DNA from: Hofstenia miamia | Taxonomy: Eukaryota > Xenacoelomorpha > Acoela | DNA: 64,000 bases | NCBI GenBank assembly: GCA_004352715.1 | Contig: SCFE01000031.1 | Span: 2,256,502 to 2,320,501 of the forward strand | Direction of reading: 5' to 3' | Shown: in pieces, positions 45,058 to 55,546 of the stretch | Numbering within the stretch: position 1 is the stretch's first letter | How the letters are laid out: each line of letters begins with the position of its first letter | Notes under the pieces: generated by a model | The model's database searches: none | What the model was told of the DNA's origin: nothing | What the model saw: the letters and a program-made list of their open reading frames with translations, nothing else | Made by a program: the position numbers and the translations under genes

Positions 45058-48000
45058 CTAACAACAATATCATTGCAAAAAAAACAGAAAGAGTGGGTTC
45101 TGTAATACAAAATAATGTCCTTAACCGCGAATTTCATACTAAAAGTATTTGTGCAGTTTCAATATTTAGATCTTTAAAGTGAATGATGTAGGATTAAAAT
45201 ACCCAAGGAGCAATTTAAATAAATCGTTCCTATATGCATTTGGCCTCTGAAATTAGCATTTTCAAATTATCCCAATTAGATAGGACAACACAAATTAAAA
45301 TATATACATTGCGCAAATAACTTAGTGATAGTAAATGTTTGGGTAACTAAAGGTGTGTTCCCACTATCAGCAGATTTTAGTGGAAAATGCAATTATTTTT
45401 GTTTACATTGCAGGGATTGGACATTATTTATTGCAAAAAAAATAATTGGAAATAAAATAATTACAATTATTTATTTTTGGATTTCAAAAATAAAAACAAT
45501 ATATTTTTCCAAAAACTTCTTGAATCTTAAAGAGCATAAATATACAAAAAATTCAAAGAGTTACAAATGTTACGGCGTTTCCGAGACTGTATATACACTG
45601 TCCATATATTCATTGCGTTGTGAGTTGAATTGCTAATCGTATTTCATGTGATTATTTAACTTTATTTAACCAAGAGCTGACGATTTCCTCGCCCCTCCCC
45701 ACTATTAAGCTTTTGATTACTACTCAAAAAGGTATTTACCTTTTTAAATCAGATTTGTTGACTTTGGCTAAATAGTAGGATGTTTTTATTCAGTCAGGAG
45801 TATAGTCTTACTATTTTTGCGAAACTTATAATTATTGTAAGTAGAAAAAAAATAAGTAAAGCAACTATTATTTAGAAATGAATTCTGATAAATTAAAATA
45901 TTTGCAATCGTTTAAACCAATATTTAAATTATTTAAAGAAAGTCTCCAATTTTTTAGATCTCTGCAAAGAAATGCTGAAGAAAAAAAAACTTTACGCATC
46001 CGATTTTTTTAAGTTTTCGGACAACTCTACACTCGTTGCTGTGCAAGTCAAACCGTAAAGTGATACTGTTTTGTATAATGCACGATAAGCCTACAGTCAA
46101 TTTAAACTCTGCGAAGAAAAAACCTGAAATAATTGAAATGTACAACCATTCTAAAGTTGGGGTTGATGTTGTGGACTCAATGTTGAGGCATTACAGTACA
46201 AAGGCTGCAACAGGGCGCTGGCCAGTAGGTTTTTTTTATGATTTAATGGAAAAAGCTGCTTTAAATTATTGGTTGTTGTTCAAAGAAACTACTAGCTCAA
46301 ATATTACACGCAGAGGCTTTATCCTACATGTGGCAGAACAATTAGGAAATTTTAAGAGAGACGTGCAGTGGCGCGGTCGAACAAAGCAACCCACAGGGCT
46401 CAAAAAACGAGCAAGATGTGCGGTTGCAAAATGCGACAACAAAACAGTCGAAATATGTGCTAGTTGTAAGAAACGTGTATGTGGAAATCATCGAGTTCAG
46501 CTGCAGACCCTGTTCGTCCAACAATTAGGAACTAAAAACTATCATAAACTTTGTGTTTCTTCATCAGTTTTATGAATTTTGAGCGTTTTGTTTATGTTAA
46601 AAATAAAAACGCATAAATTCAATTTTCTTTCTGTACTATTTTTCGCTTTTTTAGCGTATGGGTTGTTTCGACCCAGTTGGCCCTTAGTGGGGGGGTTAAT
46701 TTTTTGGTCCTTCTAGTGTTAATGTTACGCAACAATAATATTTAAACTAATTATTTTCAATCCCTGTCACATCGGCGATTTTTTTATCAGAAAAAGCGTT
46801 TAGACCATCGATTTTTATCAGATGATAATTTATCATCTGATAAAAAATCGATAGTGGAAACGATTTCCCAACTCCAATTATATTTCGACAATAAGAGAAA
46901 TAATATCTGTTCAATGATTGGTCTGTATTAAAATGAAACAATGTTAGCACATTATGAAGTTGAAATATTTTAATTTTAATAATCGACCATTCACGAATCC
47001 GTTCCCTACTTCAACTAAGCAATTCTTTTGAAGTAGTTATTCGACTAGTTTTAATACCGTGTCCCCACTAACGACTTTTATCAGATGACAGTAATTTAGC
47101 TGTTTTGCTAAAAAATCGGACGGAGCGTTCAGCTGATAAAAAAGCGTTCAGAATAAAGTGTTCAGAATATCAACATTTATCATATATTTCTCGACAGATG
47201 ATAAAAGTGGATAGTGGGAACACACCTTAAGATGTGATAAGTTTTTGGATGTGTGGTCCCTAAATATTTATTAATAAAAACTAGGATTTCGAATCAACGA
47301 AAAATGATATTGTTGTTAAGTGGACCTGGAGAGTGGCTGTGCCAGATCCACGCAGTCGAATTGATTGAGAGCCGCTTGTGATAGAAGACTCATTAGCACC
47401 TTTCGCATTACGAGGGGAAATCGATTCAAAACCGGAACGTTTTGGCGACACCAAGACCATGGAAAAGGTATGTCCGTTTGGAATGGAACGTAAAAAGCGG
47501 GCAACCTAAAGGATTAAGGTAAAACGTCATCTTCATACAAAAGTTTTATTGCAAACAAATAACTTCGTTGCTTGATATCTTGCAAAAAAACTAAAAAATG
47601 AGCTAAAAAATAGCACTAAAGCTAAATAAGAATGTATTTGAGAGAATTCGCGTTCACGGAAATTAAGTACTAACCGAGAAATGTCTCCACCCAATTGTGC
47701 TTTGTCCACAAATGGCTTGAATATGGTCGCCTATCGCTACTTTTTCACATGCGCCTGCAACGGAATCTGGTCTGATGCGTTTAATAAAGGCAATGCCAAC
47801 ACCATTATCAGTAATTGTCAATCCCAAGGCGCCCTCGGTTTTTTGAAGTGTTACCTAAACTTAAATTCTTAATAATGTATGTAAAAGTTTTGATTCGATT
47901 TGAATTTCACCGTTTCCTTAATTCATTATTTAAAATGGGTAAGAATACAATTATTGTTAAACAAACACACATTTTGACTATGTCAACGACAACAAAAAGT

Positions 48001-48777
48001 AAAATATAGTGTGACAAGTTAAAAAATAAAGAAACTAATATCTAGTTAAACTCGATTTTACTATATTTCGGTTAATTCAAAGCAATTACCTCTTTTTTGT
48101 TGTTAGATTTGACATGAATGTAAATGAAGTCATCAAATCTTAACTGGCCTCCAAGTAAATTATCCATGGTAGGTCTTATTTGCCAACTATTGAGAGTGCA
48201 AAACATCACATTACCAGGGCTTTCAACCTTTGAAGGGGTTTTACATAAATGTACAACAATTTCTAAAACTCCTTGGTTAAGTTCAAAAAATTTGGCTTTC
48301 AGCAAAGATTGTCGAAAGGAAGTAAAACCTCTTCAAATTCTTCAGCGATGCGTTGATAAAGCTCTTTAATGCTATTGAAATTGCCAATTCTTTTTGTAGC
48401 ACTTCCATGTGCAAGTTGGGAGCAAAAGAACTTATTATTTGGTTCTAACGAAGAATTCATCACATCCTGCTTTCCTGGTGTATGTGGACGTGGTGCTTTA
48501 GAAGGATAGTCTACTTCCTAAAAATAGAAATTTTATTCGCATATTATTTCTCATAAACAAACCTTGTAAGACATTGATGTTAACGAACAAAACTTATTAC
48601 AAATTGTGATCCGACTGTAAGTCGTATTATATAATCGTTTGTACGACAAATTGCAAAAATCAACATTACCTTAGTGGCAACTCTTTCTGACGAATCTAAG
48701 AAAGGCTCATTCTCAGACTGCACGCAATCTAACGATTGTTTATCACCACGAGCAGAAGGTTTTAGCATAGCTGACAT
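44821..48777 (-). CDS. GIPC: GIPC PDZ-domain adaptor, complete, six coding exons
   Basis: Exons on the minus strand: 48777-48670, 48517-48329, 48227-48090, 47854-47675, 47505-47326, 45057-44821. All junctions are GT-AG and all five introns are phase 0; the product is 343 residues (human GIPC1 is 333). N-terminal linker; GH1 region with SQLAHGSATKRIGNF and VMFCTLNSW...MDNLLGGQLRFDDFIYIHVK; PDZ domain starting KTEGALGLTITDNG (carboxylate loop ALGLTI) through IKRIRPDSVAG, IGDHIQAICGQSTIGWRHF and VARFLRSIP; linker ending SIRLRGSGTATLQ; GH2 region with ERYVGIRDTALAGDILEL. GIPC proteins are cytosolic adaptors that bind receptor C-termini (type I PDZ ligands, RGS19, plexins) and link endosomes to myosin VI through GH2. 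Start: first ATG of the 5' exon. Which vertebrate paralogue it corresponds to cannot be told. Confidence 0.95.
45950..46722 (+). mobile_element. 5'-truncated piggyBac element
   Basis: Transposase C-terminus (45955-46575) followed by a 3' end reading ggtccttctagtg and TTAA at 46719-46722; reverse-complemented this is TTAACACTAGAAGGACC, a typical piggyBac terminus next to its TTAA target. No matching left end was found, so only the 3' third survives. Confidence 0.8.
45955..46575 (+). pseudogene. piggyBac transposase, C-terminal part
   Basis: A frameshifted lead-in (DFFKFSDNSTLVAVQ) is followed by a 179-codon frame with KKPEIIEMYNHSKVGVDVVD and GRWPVGFFYDLMEKAALNYW, matching the conserved segment of piggyBac/PGBD4 proteins that carries the last catalytic Asp (GVDxVD). 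It ends in a Cys-rich zinc-binding domain (CAVAKC...CASCKKRVCGNH), as in the family. The N-terminal two thirds are missing. Confidence 0.88.
46807..46852. repeat. Near-perfect 46-bp palindrome
   Basis: ATCGATTTTTATCAGATGATAA followed by its inverse with one extra A in the A run. The arms match the inner part of the termini of the adjacent 173-bp miniature element, so this looks like two inverted ends fused with no interior. Could form a long hairpin in the GIPC pre-mRNA. Confidence 0.8.
47055..47227. mobile_element. 173-bp miniature element flanked by TAA
   Basis: Left end taccgtgtccccactaacga followed by cttttatcagatgac; right end reverse-complemented aggtgtgttcccactatcca then cttttatcatctgtc. 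Flanked by taa on both sides (47052-47054, 47228-47230), compatible with a Harbinger-type 3-bp duplication, although taa is common here. Lies 98 bp from the donor of GIPC exon 5. Confidence 0.6.
47675..47854 (-). other. GIPC: GIPC PDZ exon
   Basis: 180 nt, acceptor AGTTTAG, donor TCG|GTTAGT. Encodes VTLQKTEGALGLTITDNGVG followed by IAFIKRIRPDSV and IGDHIQAICGQSTIGWRHFS, the core of the PDZ fold including the peptide-binding loop. Confidence 0.95.
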
Positions 48778-50797
48778 CGCTTGGGTGGTACTGACAAACG
48801 CAGTGGCTAACTAAAATTAGAGCTTCATTACAACTCCCTGTCACAAGTCTCAGTTAATTTTCTAGGATTACACAGTGGTTAGTTAATAAATTCTATTCGC
48901 TTAAAATAAACATAAGCCAATCACCATATATTAAAACATTACAAGTACAGTAAATCCCCGTGTATAAGCCGCCCCTGTGAACCTAGAATCTTGATTAAAA
49001 GTTTGGGATGCGGCTTATACACACAGTCTAAAATAATATACATAAACTTCTCACCACGTTCGATTTTAAGGTACCTTTTGAGAATGCGCAAGTGCTGAAA
49101 ATGTCTTATTCAACAATTAGACACTAGTAAAAAACCCGGCGCTTGATTTCATTCATTGGATAGAGATAAAGCAGTGATTGTGATACATACACATTGATAT
49201 ATTATAGAATGTATTATAGAAGACGCTACTTTAACAGCTTGAATTCGACTTATTAAAGCTTTTCATATACAGAAATAACTATTTGTTGGAATGTACTAAG
49301 AACCTCGTAATTCTCCTCGGAATCTATAATCTGTTAAACTGATTCCTTAAAAACATTTAGCCATTGTTCAATTAAAATTTATGGTAAATAAAGTTAAATC
49401 TACAACACATAATTATAATAAAGACATGTTTATTTACACATGGATTAACAATAAAGTAGTGGGAACAATAGATAATTAGAAAAACTCACAAATTGCAATA
49501 ATGGTAAGCACATTGAATTACAGAATTTAATTAAATTGCAAATTTAGTAGTTAACTACAGATGGTCTTAAAGTAGATTCATTAACTTTGATATAAAGCAA
49601 TAAAGTTTTGTTAATAAAGTTACACAAATCTCATATTATTTCTAAAATTATGTAATTGCTTCATATCATATTGTTCTCACAAAAATCCATTTAAAAGGTT
49701 GGCGGGCTATCCCTGCAAGACCACTTTTCTGGTTGTAACAAAACAGGAAAACGACGAACAATGTAAACGTTTCTATAAATAAATATTACATTTACCTTAT
49801 ACTCATTGCCAAAAATTTAAATACGTTTTGCATTAAGAACCACTGATGCACAAAATTTTACCATTAACAACATCTTACATTAAACTTCAACTATTTTAGC
49901 GAAGTGAAATTAAGAAAAGATTTAAAGAAATATTCATTTTAATAATTTAGTAAAATCAAATAAAATTAGTTTGATTTCTAAACTTTAATTATTATGCACT
50001 GTGTTGTATGTGTGTTTGTTCCATGTTTTATAAACTATATTTATTATTATAGTAGTTTTAGTTACAGTTTAATGAATAGTTTATATTTTCATAAATTCAT
50101 ACTTTGTAAATGATCTTTCAAAATTTGTAGGTAGCCTTAGCAAATTAAGAAATGCTATCGAAGAAAATATATTTTTTAGTGATTTTAGCAATTTTCACAT
50201 GTATAACTGTATGTTGGATTTAAAAAAAGAAACAATAGTATAATTTATAAAAATACATGATCAAAATTCAATTACCTTCGTAGAGGAAAACATGTTGGAT
50301 GAAGTGTTTGTTCCGTGATAATGTATAGAGTCGATATAGTGTCAACCTTTACACATTTTAAAATATCCATTAACTCAATGTCAAAACGCACCGCTAAGCG
50401 GCACAATCCAGAAGTTTATTATCCAATTGTTTTACAAACTTTCTCAAAGAGAGCAAGAAGACTCTTTTAAAAGAGATATTGAACAAATGAACAACTACAT
50501 TCATTAATAACTATATGAAAAAAAACGAACGATCAGGTACATAAAAACAACGAAATAAAAATATGTAGAAGATGATAAGCAACTCCATCCCATCTCAAAC
50601 TTTGAATAAAACTCAATCTCAGATAAGAACAAATTAAATTAGTCTTTCACTAAATCACCCAGTCGAAAAATATATGCAATACTTAAACAATAGTAGCAAT
50701 AAAAACTACATCAAATTGAAACAAATTAGTGAAGAAAAATATACACGAAAAATTACAATGATTACACAGTAAGTATGTACAAATATACAAGTAACAT
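48778..50797. other. Between GIPC and thioredoxin
   Basis: Should hold the GIPC promoter/5' UTR and the thioredoxin 3' UTR. No element or open frame of note except the hairpin at 48960-49022. Confidence 0.4.
48960..49022. repeat. Inverted repeat, 13-bp perfect arms
   Basis: GTGTATAAGCCGC at 48960-48972 and its inverse at 49010-49022, preceded by tacagtaaatcccc, a sequence resembling pogo/Tigger-type element tips that insert at TA. The other end was not found. About 180 bp upstream of the GIPC start codon. Confidence 0.5.
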
Positions 50798-51124
50798 TTA
50801 CAATTTTTTCAGCTTTTCAAGAAGTTCACGTAAATTAGCCTCTGAAGCGCCTTCAAGCCTATTAAATTGATCCCCGTTATGGAAGAACAGAAATGTAGGC
50901 ATGCAAGATATTTTACAGTGTTCCGCCGCTTCTGAATTTTCGTCAACATTGACTTTCAAGAAGCATATATCTGGGTAGAGCTTACTAAGTTCAATATACT
51001 TAGGAGCAATCATTCTGCAAGGCCCACACCAATCAGCATAGAAATCACAAACTACTTTTGGATTATCCTTAAGACATTGTAAGAAATCAGCTTTGGTATG
51101 TACAACTTTGACTTCTGAGCTCAT
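50798..51124 (-). CDS. TXN: Thioredoxin (cytosolic type)
   Basis: Complete 108-residue single-exon frame. Active site DFYADWCGPCRMIAP with the WCGPC redox pair at about residues 32 and 35; conserved FLKVNVDENSEAAEHCKI, the cis-proline in SCMPTFLFFHNG and the final helix ANLRELLEKL. No signal or transit peptide, so a cytosolic/nuclear disulfide reductase reduced by thioredoxin reductase. A cysteine at about residue 72 (CKISCMPT) precedes the cis-Pro segment, as in animal Trx1 where it is Cys73. The start ATG at 51124 gives the normal family length. The coding region is intronless, unusual for animal TXN but not rare in compact gene copies; no poly(A) tract or flanking duplication was seen to call it a retrocopy. 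Confidence 0.96.
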   Translation of the reverse strand: MSSEVKVVHTKADFLQCLKDNPKVVCDFYADWCGPCRMIAPKYIELSKLYPDICFLKVNVDENSEAAEHCKISCMPTFLFFHNGDQFNRLEGASEANLRELLEKLKKL

Positions 51125-51682
51125 TTCAAAACTTCTAAAACAACATTTTGTAATAACAACGTGAAAATAGATTACTAAAGCTATAGTTTGAATAATAAAA
51201 TGTGATTTTCATAACAACAAATATCACGTAGCCAACTTTCGTTTTATGCGATTGCACATGCGCATTAATTTAGTAGTAAAGAATAATGCGAAATTAATAC
51301 ACATCTAACGGTAAGGTTAATGTAATCAATAGTTAGAGAACCAAATATGTACAAGTTATATGTGAATTTCATAAAAATAGAAAATTCCAAAGATTAAACA
51401 AACTTTAAGTTAAATAAATCAATATTAATTTTTGAAATTCGAATGTCCTAAAAAATATCATTAAGCATTTATAATGCTCAATGGAGTTCATGAATCTTTG
51501 TTGCTGCTTTTAAAGGACACGCTCAATAATCCCGCCAACTCGTTTAATTTAAAAAATATAAGCAAATATTTCCAAATCAAAATACATTTTTAAAATTTTT
51601 TGCCTTTATATATACACACAACAGATTGGTGTAAATTACGCGTTTCTGATAGAAAAGTTCGCGAATTGGGAGCTAGCTTTCC

Positions 51683-51870
51683 ATGACCTATTTGATATTA
51701 ATTTGTTTATATAATATGTTTATAGCAGTTTATGTGGAACCAAATTATTATTATAAAAGAGCAAAAACTAAATATACACTTGCACAAATTTTAAATTCAG
51801 ATCTATTAAGAACCAAATATGCATTGAAATATACTAATTGCTATTCAGTTGATGTCAAAGATACAACAGG
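51683..51870 (+). CDS. Candidate first coding exon of a secreted protein
   Basis: Frame from ATG at 51683 begins MTYLILICLYNMFIAVYVEP, a plausible signal peptide, followed by YYYKRAKTKYTLAQILNSDL and ALKYTNCYSVDVKDTT. It meets a good donor, CAACAG|GTACGT, at 51870; read through, the frame ends soon after. The ILNSDLL segment is reminiscent of insect chemosensory proteins but the cysteine spacing does not fit, so no family is assigned. It starts 559 bp upstream of, and divergent to, the thioredoxin gene. No second exon was found. Confidence 0.3.
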
Positions 51871-51892
51871 TACGTATCATTGCTGCAATTGA

Positions 51893-53827
51893 AATTATCT
51901 AAGAGAATCGCGGAGAAATCACCCAAAACAGATTGGTACTATTTAATATTTTGTAAATCATTCAAGTTTCAATGTTATTGAAGCAGCCGAAAAAGTAGAA
52001 CATTTTTATTTTGAGTCTGATGAAAGGGAGTAAAAAAGCACTACATAATGTGCCACTTTTTTTTTTTAGTAAATTTGATTATCTGAAACGTTAATGATTT
52101 TTTCTTAGCTTCGAAAACTAGATTGAGCATTACAGATTCACATTTAATCATACTTAATATTTAGTAGACAATGCCTAGATAGTAGTGTCGAAAAACTATT
52201 CTATAATCGGAAAATACTTCAAAATTATTACCCACAGCCGTGACATGTTGGAAAAGAAAAAATTTTGTAAATATCATACTGGATGGCGCATAAGGAAAGA
52301 CGTACTTTCTTATTATGCGGATAACCGCCTATAGGAAGAAGGTAAACTTAAACGCATCTTCTGGCATACAATTAATTTGAAATCTCCGTGTATTTCATTA
52401 GCTATTTCAAGAAATGTGTCCATAGGGTATGTAGCAAATGCATTGAAAAGGCAAACTTTTAGCCACGTGAACCTACCTATATAGTAGTTTGTGATATACA
52501 GCATTGCTTAATAAGATGGCTAGAAAAGAGAGAGTTGTTCATATGTTGGTAAAGAAATTATGCCTAATATAACTTGTTGGCCCAATGATAATTTGAATTG
52601 AGGTACATTATCAACATATTAACAATGGCATAATATATAATTTGTACAGTTGAACACCCGCAACAAATCTCAAAATAAGACTTATATGTTTAGGTTAGCA
52701 GCATTAGATTAGCCAATTGGATGTGCTAGACGTAAAAATCTTGGAAAGGATAAAAATGCTAAATAATTCACTTCTTGTAACCAATTATTCATAAATAAAA
52801 TACAATATTCTATTTCTAAATGTTTTTATCTAAATTTATTTTGGTGATTGAAATGGTAATTTTTGCAAAAAAAGATAGGAAGAAATAAAAATTAATTTTG
52901 AAAAAACCTAATCGGCTATATATCCAAATTGAGTACAATAGATTTAATGACTTCCAGTTTCGGCTTTAAATAAAAACACACTTTGAGATCAAACCTGTTA
53001 AGAAGCAAATCATATATGTATGTAGATAAAAATAGAATAATAAAATTAAAGTAATATGTCCCAACTTAAAAGATTAGTACAATAAAAAGAAAAAAAACTA
53101 GCAAAAAATGCATCTGAAAACAAAAGGAATTTGTTCCATATGAAGATAATTTCGAAAGTTATTTCAAACTTGAATTTAATTCTGAATATTTAAAATAAAT
53201 ATAGCTCATAAACAAAGTAGAGATAAGGTAATGAAATGAAAAAATACGAAAATTACTCTAATAGGGTAATATTTGTGAAACGCAACAAAGAATTAGTAAA
53301 TCCGACTATTGTGCTACAACACAGCTATTCCAAATTTCAAGAGAATAAGCAAACTTTGTCCCCATTATTCTTGTAATGCAGGTACCAAATTCCACAATTT
53401 CTGATCAGTATTACCAACATAACATACAAACTCGTGATTCCAAACTACAACATTCAAAATTGATAGAACATTTTCAATCCGTATAGTGTATTTTAATAGC
53501 TTACTTCTAAACATTAACGAAATGTACTAATTTTGGCATAGTTTTGTCGCAATAAAAACCGCTTTGTGATGATACATACGTTAAAAGAAAATGTCATAGC
53601 TCGTAAAACGAGAAAACTATTTCAAACATTTTCAATCAAAGAGCTCCAATTATAGTAAGAAAATGCAAAGTTCCTATATAAAATAAATTGCGTTGTGAAA
53701 CATGAAATGATTGGTGCTGGGAGTCCCTCAAAACAAATGGGTGTGACAATCACAAGTTACACAACTATTTAATAGGTAAAAATTATACAACCATTTTTTA
53801 GAAAAGGAATGATTTGTAGGATTATTA
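51893..53827. other. AT-rich sequence, no firm gene
   Basis: A minus-strand frame at 52504-52313 (TWLKVCLFNAFATYPMDTFL, then EIANEIHGDFKL) is preceded by AG acceptors and reads like coding sequence, but I recognise no family. Nothing else is visible. Confidence 0.3.
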
Positions 53828-54364
53828 TAAATATTCCGGTAACTGTAGGTATTATTTTAAATATGTAATATATGTAAGATTAACAATCATCCAGTACTAG
53901 TATAAAGCACAATTATAGAAATAAATCATGAGCAGTCCTTATATATATTTACAGGGTCCACCAGCGAAGTGTAGACTNCTAATTACATCTTGACTCGCAA
54001 CCCTCCAACAGCGATTGATTTCTTTTCCCCACCACCGAGCTTCAAGAAATCTTTGATGGCTTTCCTCTTTGCTGAGCCCTTCTCCGACTTCGCCTACTCT
54101 TCCATTTGCTCCTATTTCATCTCCTGTGACTGTCCTCGCTGCCGTAAAACTTGACTTGTTTTTATTTTCTTGTTGTGTATGCCTTCAGCGGCTAAATAAA
54201 GTCATTGATTATTATTATTATTATTATTAAATATTCCGGTAACTGTAGGTATTATTTTAAATATGTAATATATGTAAGATTAACAATTATCCAGTACTAG
54301 TATAGAAATAAATCATGAGCAGTCCTTATATATATTTACAGGGTCCACCAGCGAAGTGTAGACT
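53828..54364. repeat. Duplicated flank across a single-N join
   Basis: 53828-53977 and 54228-54364 are copies of the same 137-150 bp (aaatattccggtaactgtag ... gcgaagtgtagact), differing by a 13-bp indel and one C/T. The first copy stops at the N at 53978; between the N and the second copy lies a LINE 3' end. Best explained as two alleles, one carrying the LINE insertion, placed in series by the scaffolder. Confidence 0.75.
53979..54227 (+). mobile_element. LINE 3' end with ATT tail
   Basis: Open for 57 codons (NPPTAIDFFSPPPSFKKSLM ... SDFAYSSICSYFISCDCPRC) to a TGA, then a short 3' UTR ending aataaagtcattg and an ATT trinucleotide tail. The base composition (about 50% GC) is unlike the surroundings. 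A short trinucleotide tail instead of poly(A) is usual for several LINE groups (CR1, L2, RTE and relatives); the clade cannot be told from the C-terminus alone. Confidence 0.6.
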
Positions 54365-55544
54365 AAATTTTAAAATTTATTTATAAGTTGTCTATTGCGC
54401 TGATTTTTTTGAGGATATTTAGTATTCTGGTATTTACTAAACTACAAAATATAAAATAACTGTATTAAAACTATAGTCAAAAACTACAACGAACAGCGCT
54501 ATAGAGAAACTCATTCGAGATGGTAAAACTGCACCTGAGATGTTCAAGATTCTGCATGGATCTGTGAATCGCTCTAGTGTTTTCAGAGCAGCCTTAAAGA
54601 AACAGGTAAGAAGTACTCCAAAAAGACCCATAAGGATAGAAAAACTCATAAAGAAGACCAGAGAAAAAATGAGAAGAAATCCAGCCCGGAGCGCCACGAA
54701 ACTTGCTCGGGAGGCCCATGTGAGCCCCTAAACTATGCGACGAGTACTCAGAGATGATCTATAGGTGAAGCCCTACAAAATAACCAAAAGACACCTTCTC
54801 TCGGATGCCACGAAGAAGAGATCGAAAGAGTAAAGCTGCTTCTGGAGAAACTTATTGATGACATGCAAACAGCAGTTCTCTGGACAGATGAAAGGTCTTC
54901 ACCATTCAAGCGATCCATAATTCCCAAAATGATCGGATTTCGACAAGAAACAAAGAGTCAGTCCATGTTGAACCCAGAAGCTCATTCAGGAGGCAGAAAC
55001 TAGCATCGAAGATGGTATGGGCAGGGGTTACGTCTAGTGGACTGAAAACACCCTTGGTTTTCGTTGAAGATGGCGTAAAGACCAACCAGCATGTTTACCT
55101 CAACATGTTAAAGGAGAAAGTTATTCCATGGATGAATGCCTTGAAATTAAATAATGGTTTGCGCTACAACAAGACGATGCGACCGCTCGCCGGCTAAAAT
55201 GGTTCAAGAGGAGCCTCACAGCTTTCTGTTCGAAAGAAATGTGACCCCTTTTTTTACCAGACCTTAATCCCATGGTCCATATTGGAGCAGAAAGCTTGCA
55301 CAGTGTCTTATACAAGTGTGCAAGCTTTCAAGGAAAATTTAACAGAATGATGAGCCCAGACTGAAACTGTGCTCAAGTTATTCAACATCTCCGTCGTGTA
55401 AAAAGGCGGATATATAGAATAATCTGCAATACATATTGAAGATTAAAAAATTTTCTTTCATTTCCAAATAATTGAATTATATTTGTCTTTTTTGTTTTTG
55501 AATAAAATGAATGATTAACAGTCTACACTTCGCTGGTGGCTCTG
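54339..55544 (+). mobile_element. Tc1/mariner element with intact terminal repeats
   Basis: Ends CAGGGTCCACCAGCGAAG and, inverted, CAGAGCCACCAGCGAAG; 20 bases (ccaccagcgaagtgtagact) are identical in both. Flanked by TA on each side (54337-54338, 55545-55546). 1206 bp, about full length for the superfamily, with a broken transposase inside. A second copy of the left end occurs at 53955-53977 because of the assembly duplication. Confidence 0.9.
54500..55420 (+). pseudogene. mariner-type transposase, frameshifted
   Basis: Segments in order: IEKLIRDGKTAPEMFKILHG (first HTH), RRNPARSATKLAREAHVSP, a stop, TMRRVLRDDL (second HTH), AVLWTDE (first catalytic Asp at 54887), MVWAGVTSSGLKTPLVFVED and GVKTNQHVYLNMLKEKVIPW, LQQDDATA (second Asp at 55173) and PDLNPM (third site region, acidic residue lost). 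The VWAGVTSSGLKTPLVF block is characteristic of a mariner-like group widespread in invertebrates. At least three frameshifts or stops. Confidence 0.88.
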
Positions 55545-55546
55545 TA

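Larger units (their letters stand above)
45351..47054. repeat. Transposon remains in the last GIPC intron
   Basis: Begins with aggtgtgttcccactatcag at 45351, preceded by taa; the same terminus occurs inverted at 47211-47227, followed by taa. Between them lie the piggyBac relic (45950-46722) and palindromic fragments of the same terminus family (46807-46852). Whether 45351 is the partner of 47227 or of a lost end cannot be decided because a complete short copy (47055-47227) shares the right end. Confidence 0.45.

Noticed and set aside
51683-51892. Insect chemosensory-protein exon
   Set aside because: ILNSDLL is suggestive, but the cysteine spacing and flanking residues do not fit the family.
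54437-54697. 86-codon minus-strand frame, hydrophobic
   Set aside because: Shadow of the plus-strand transposase N-terminus.
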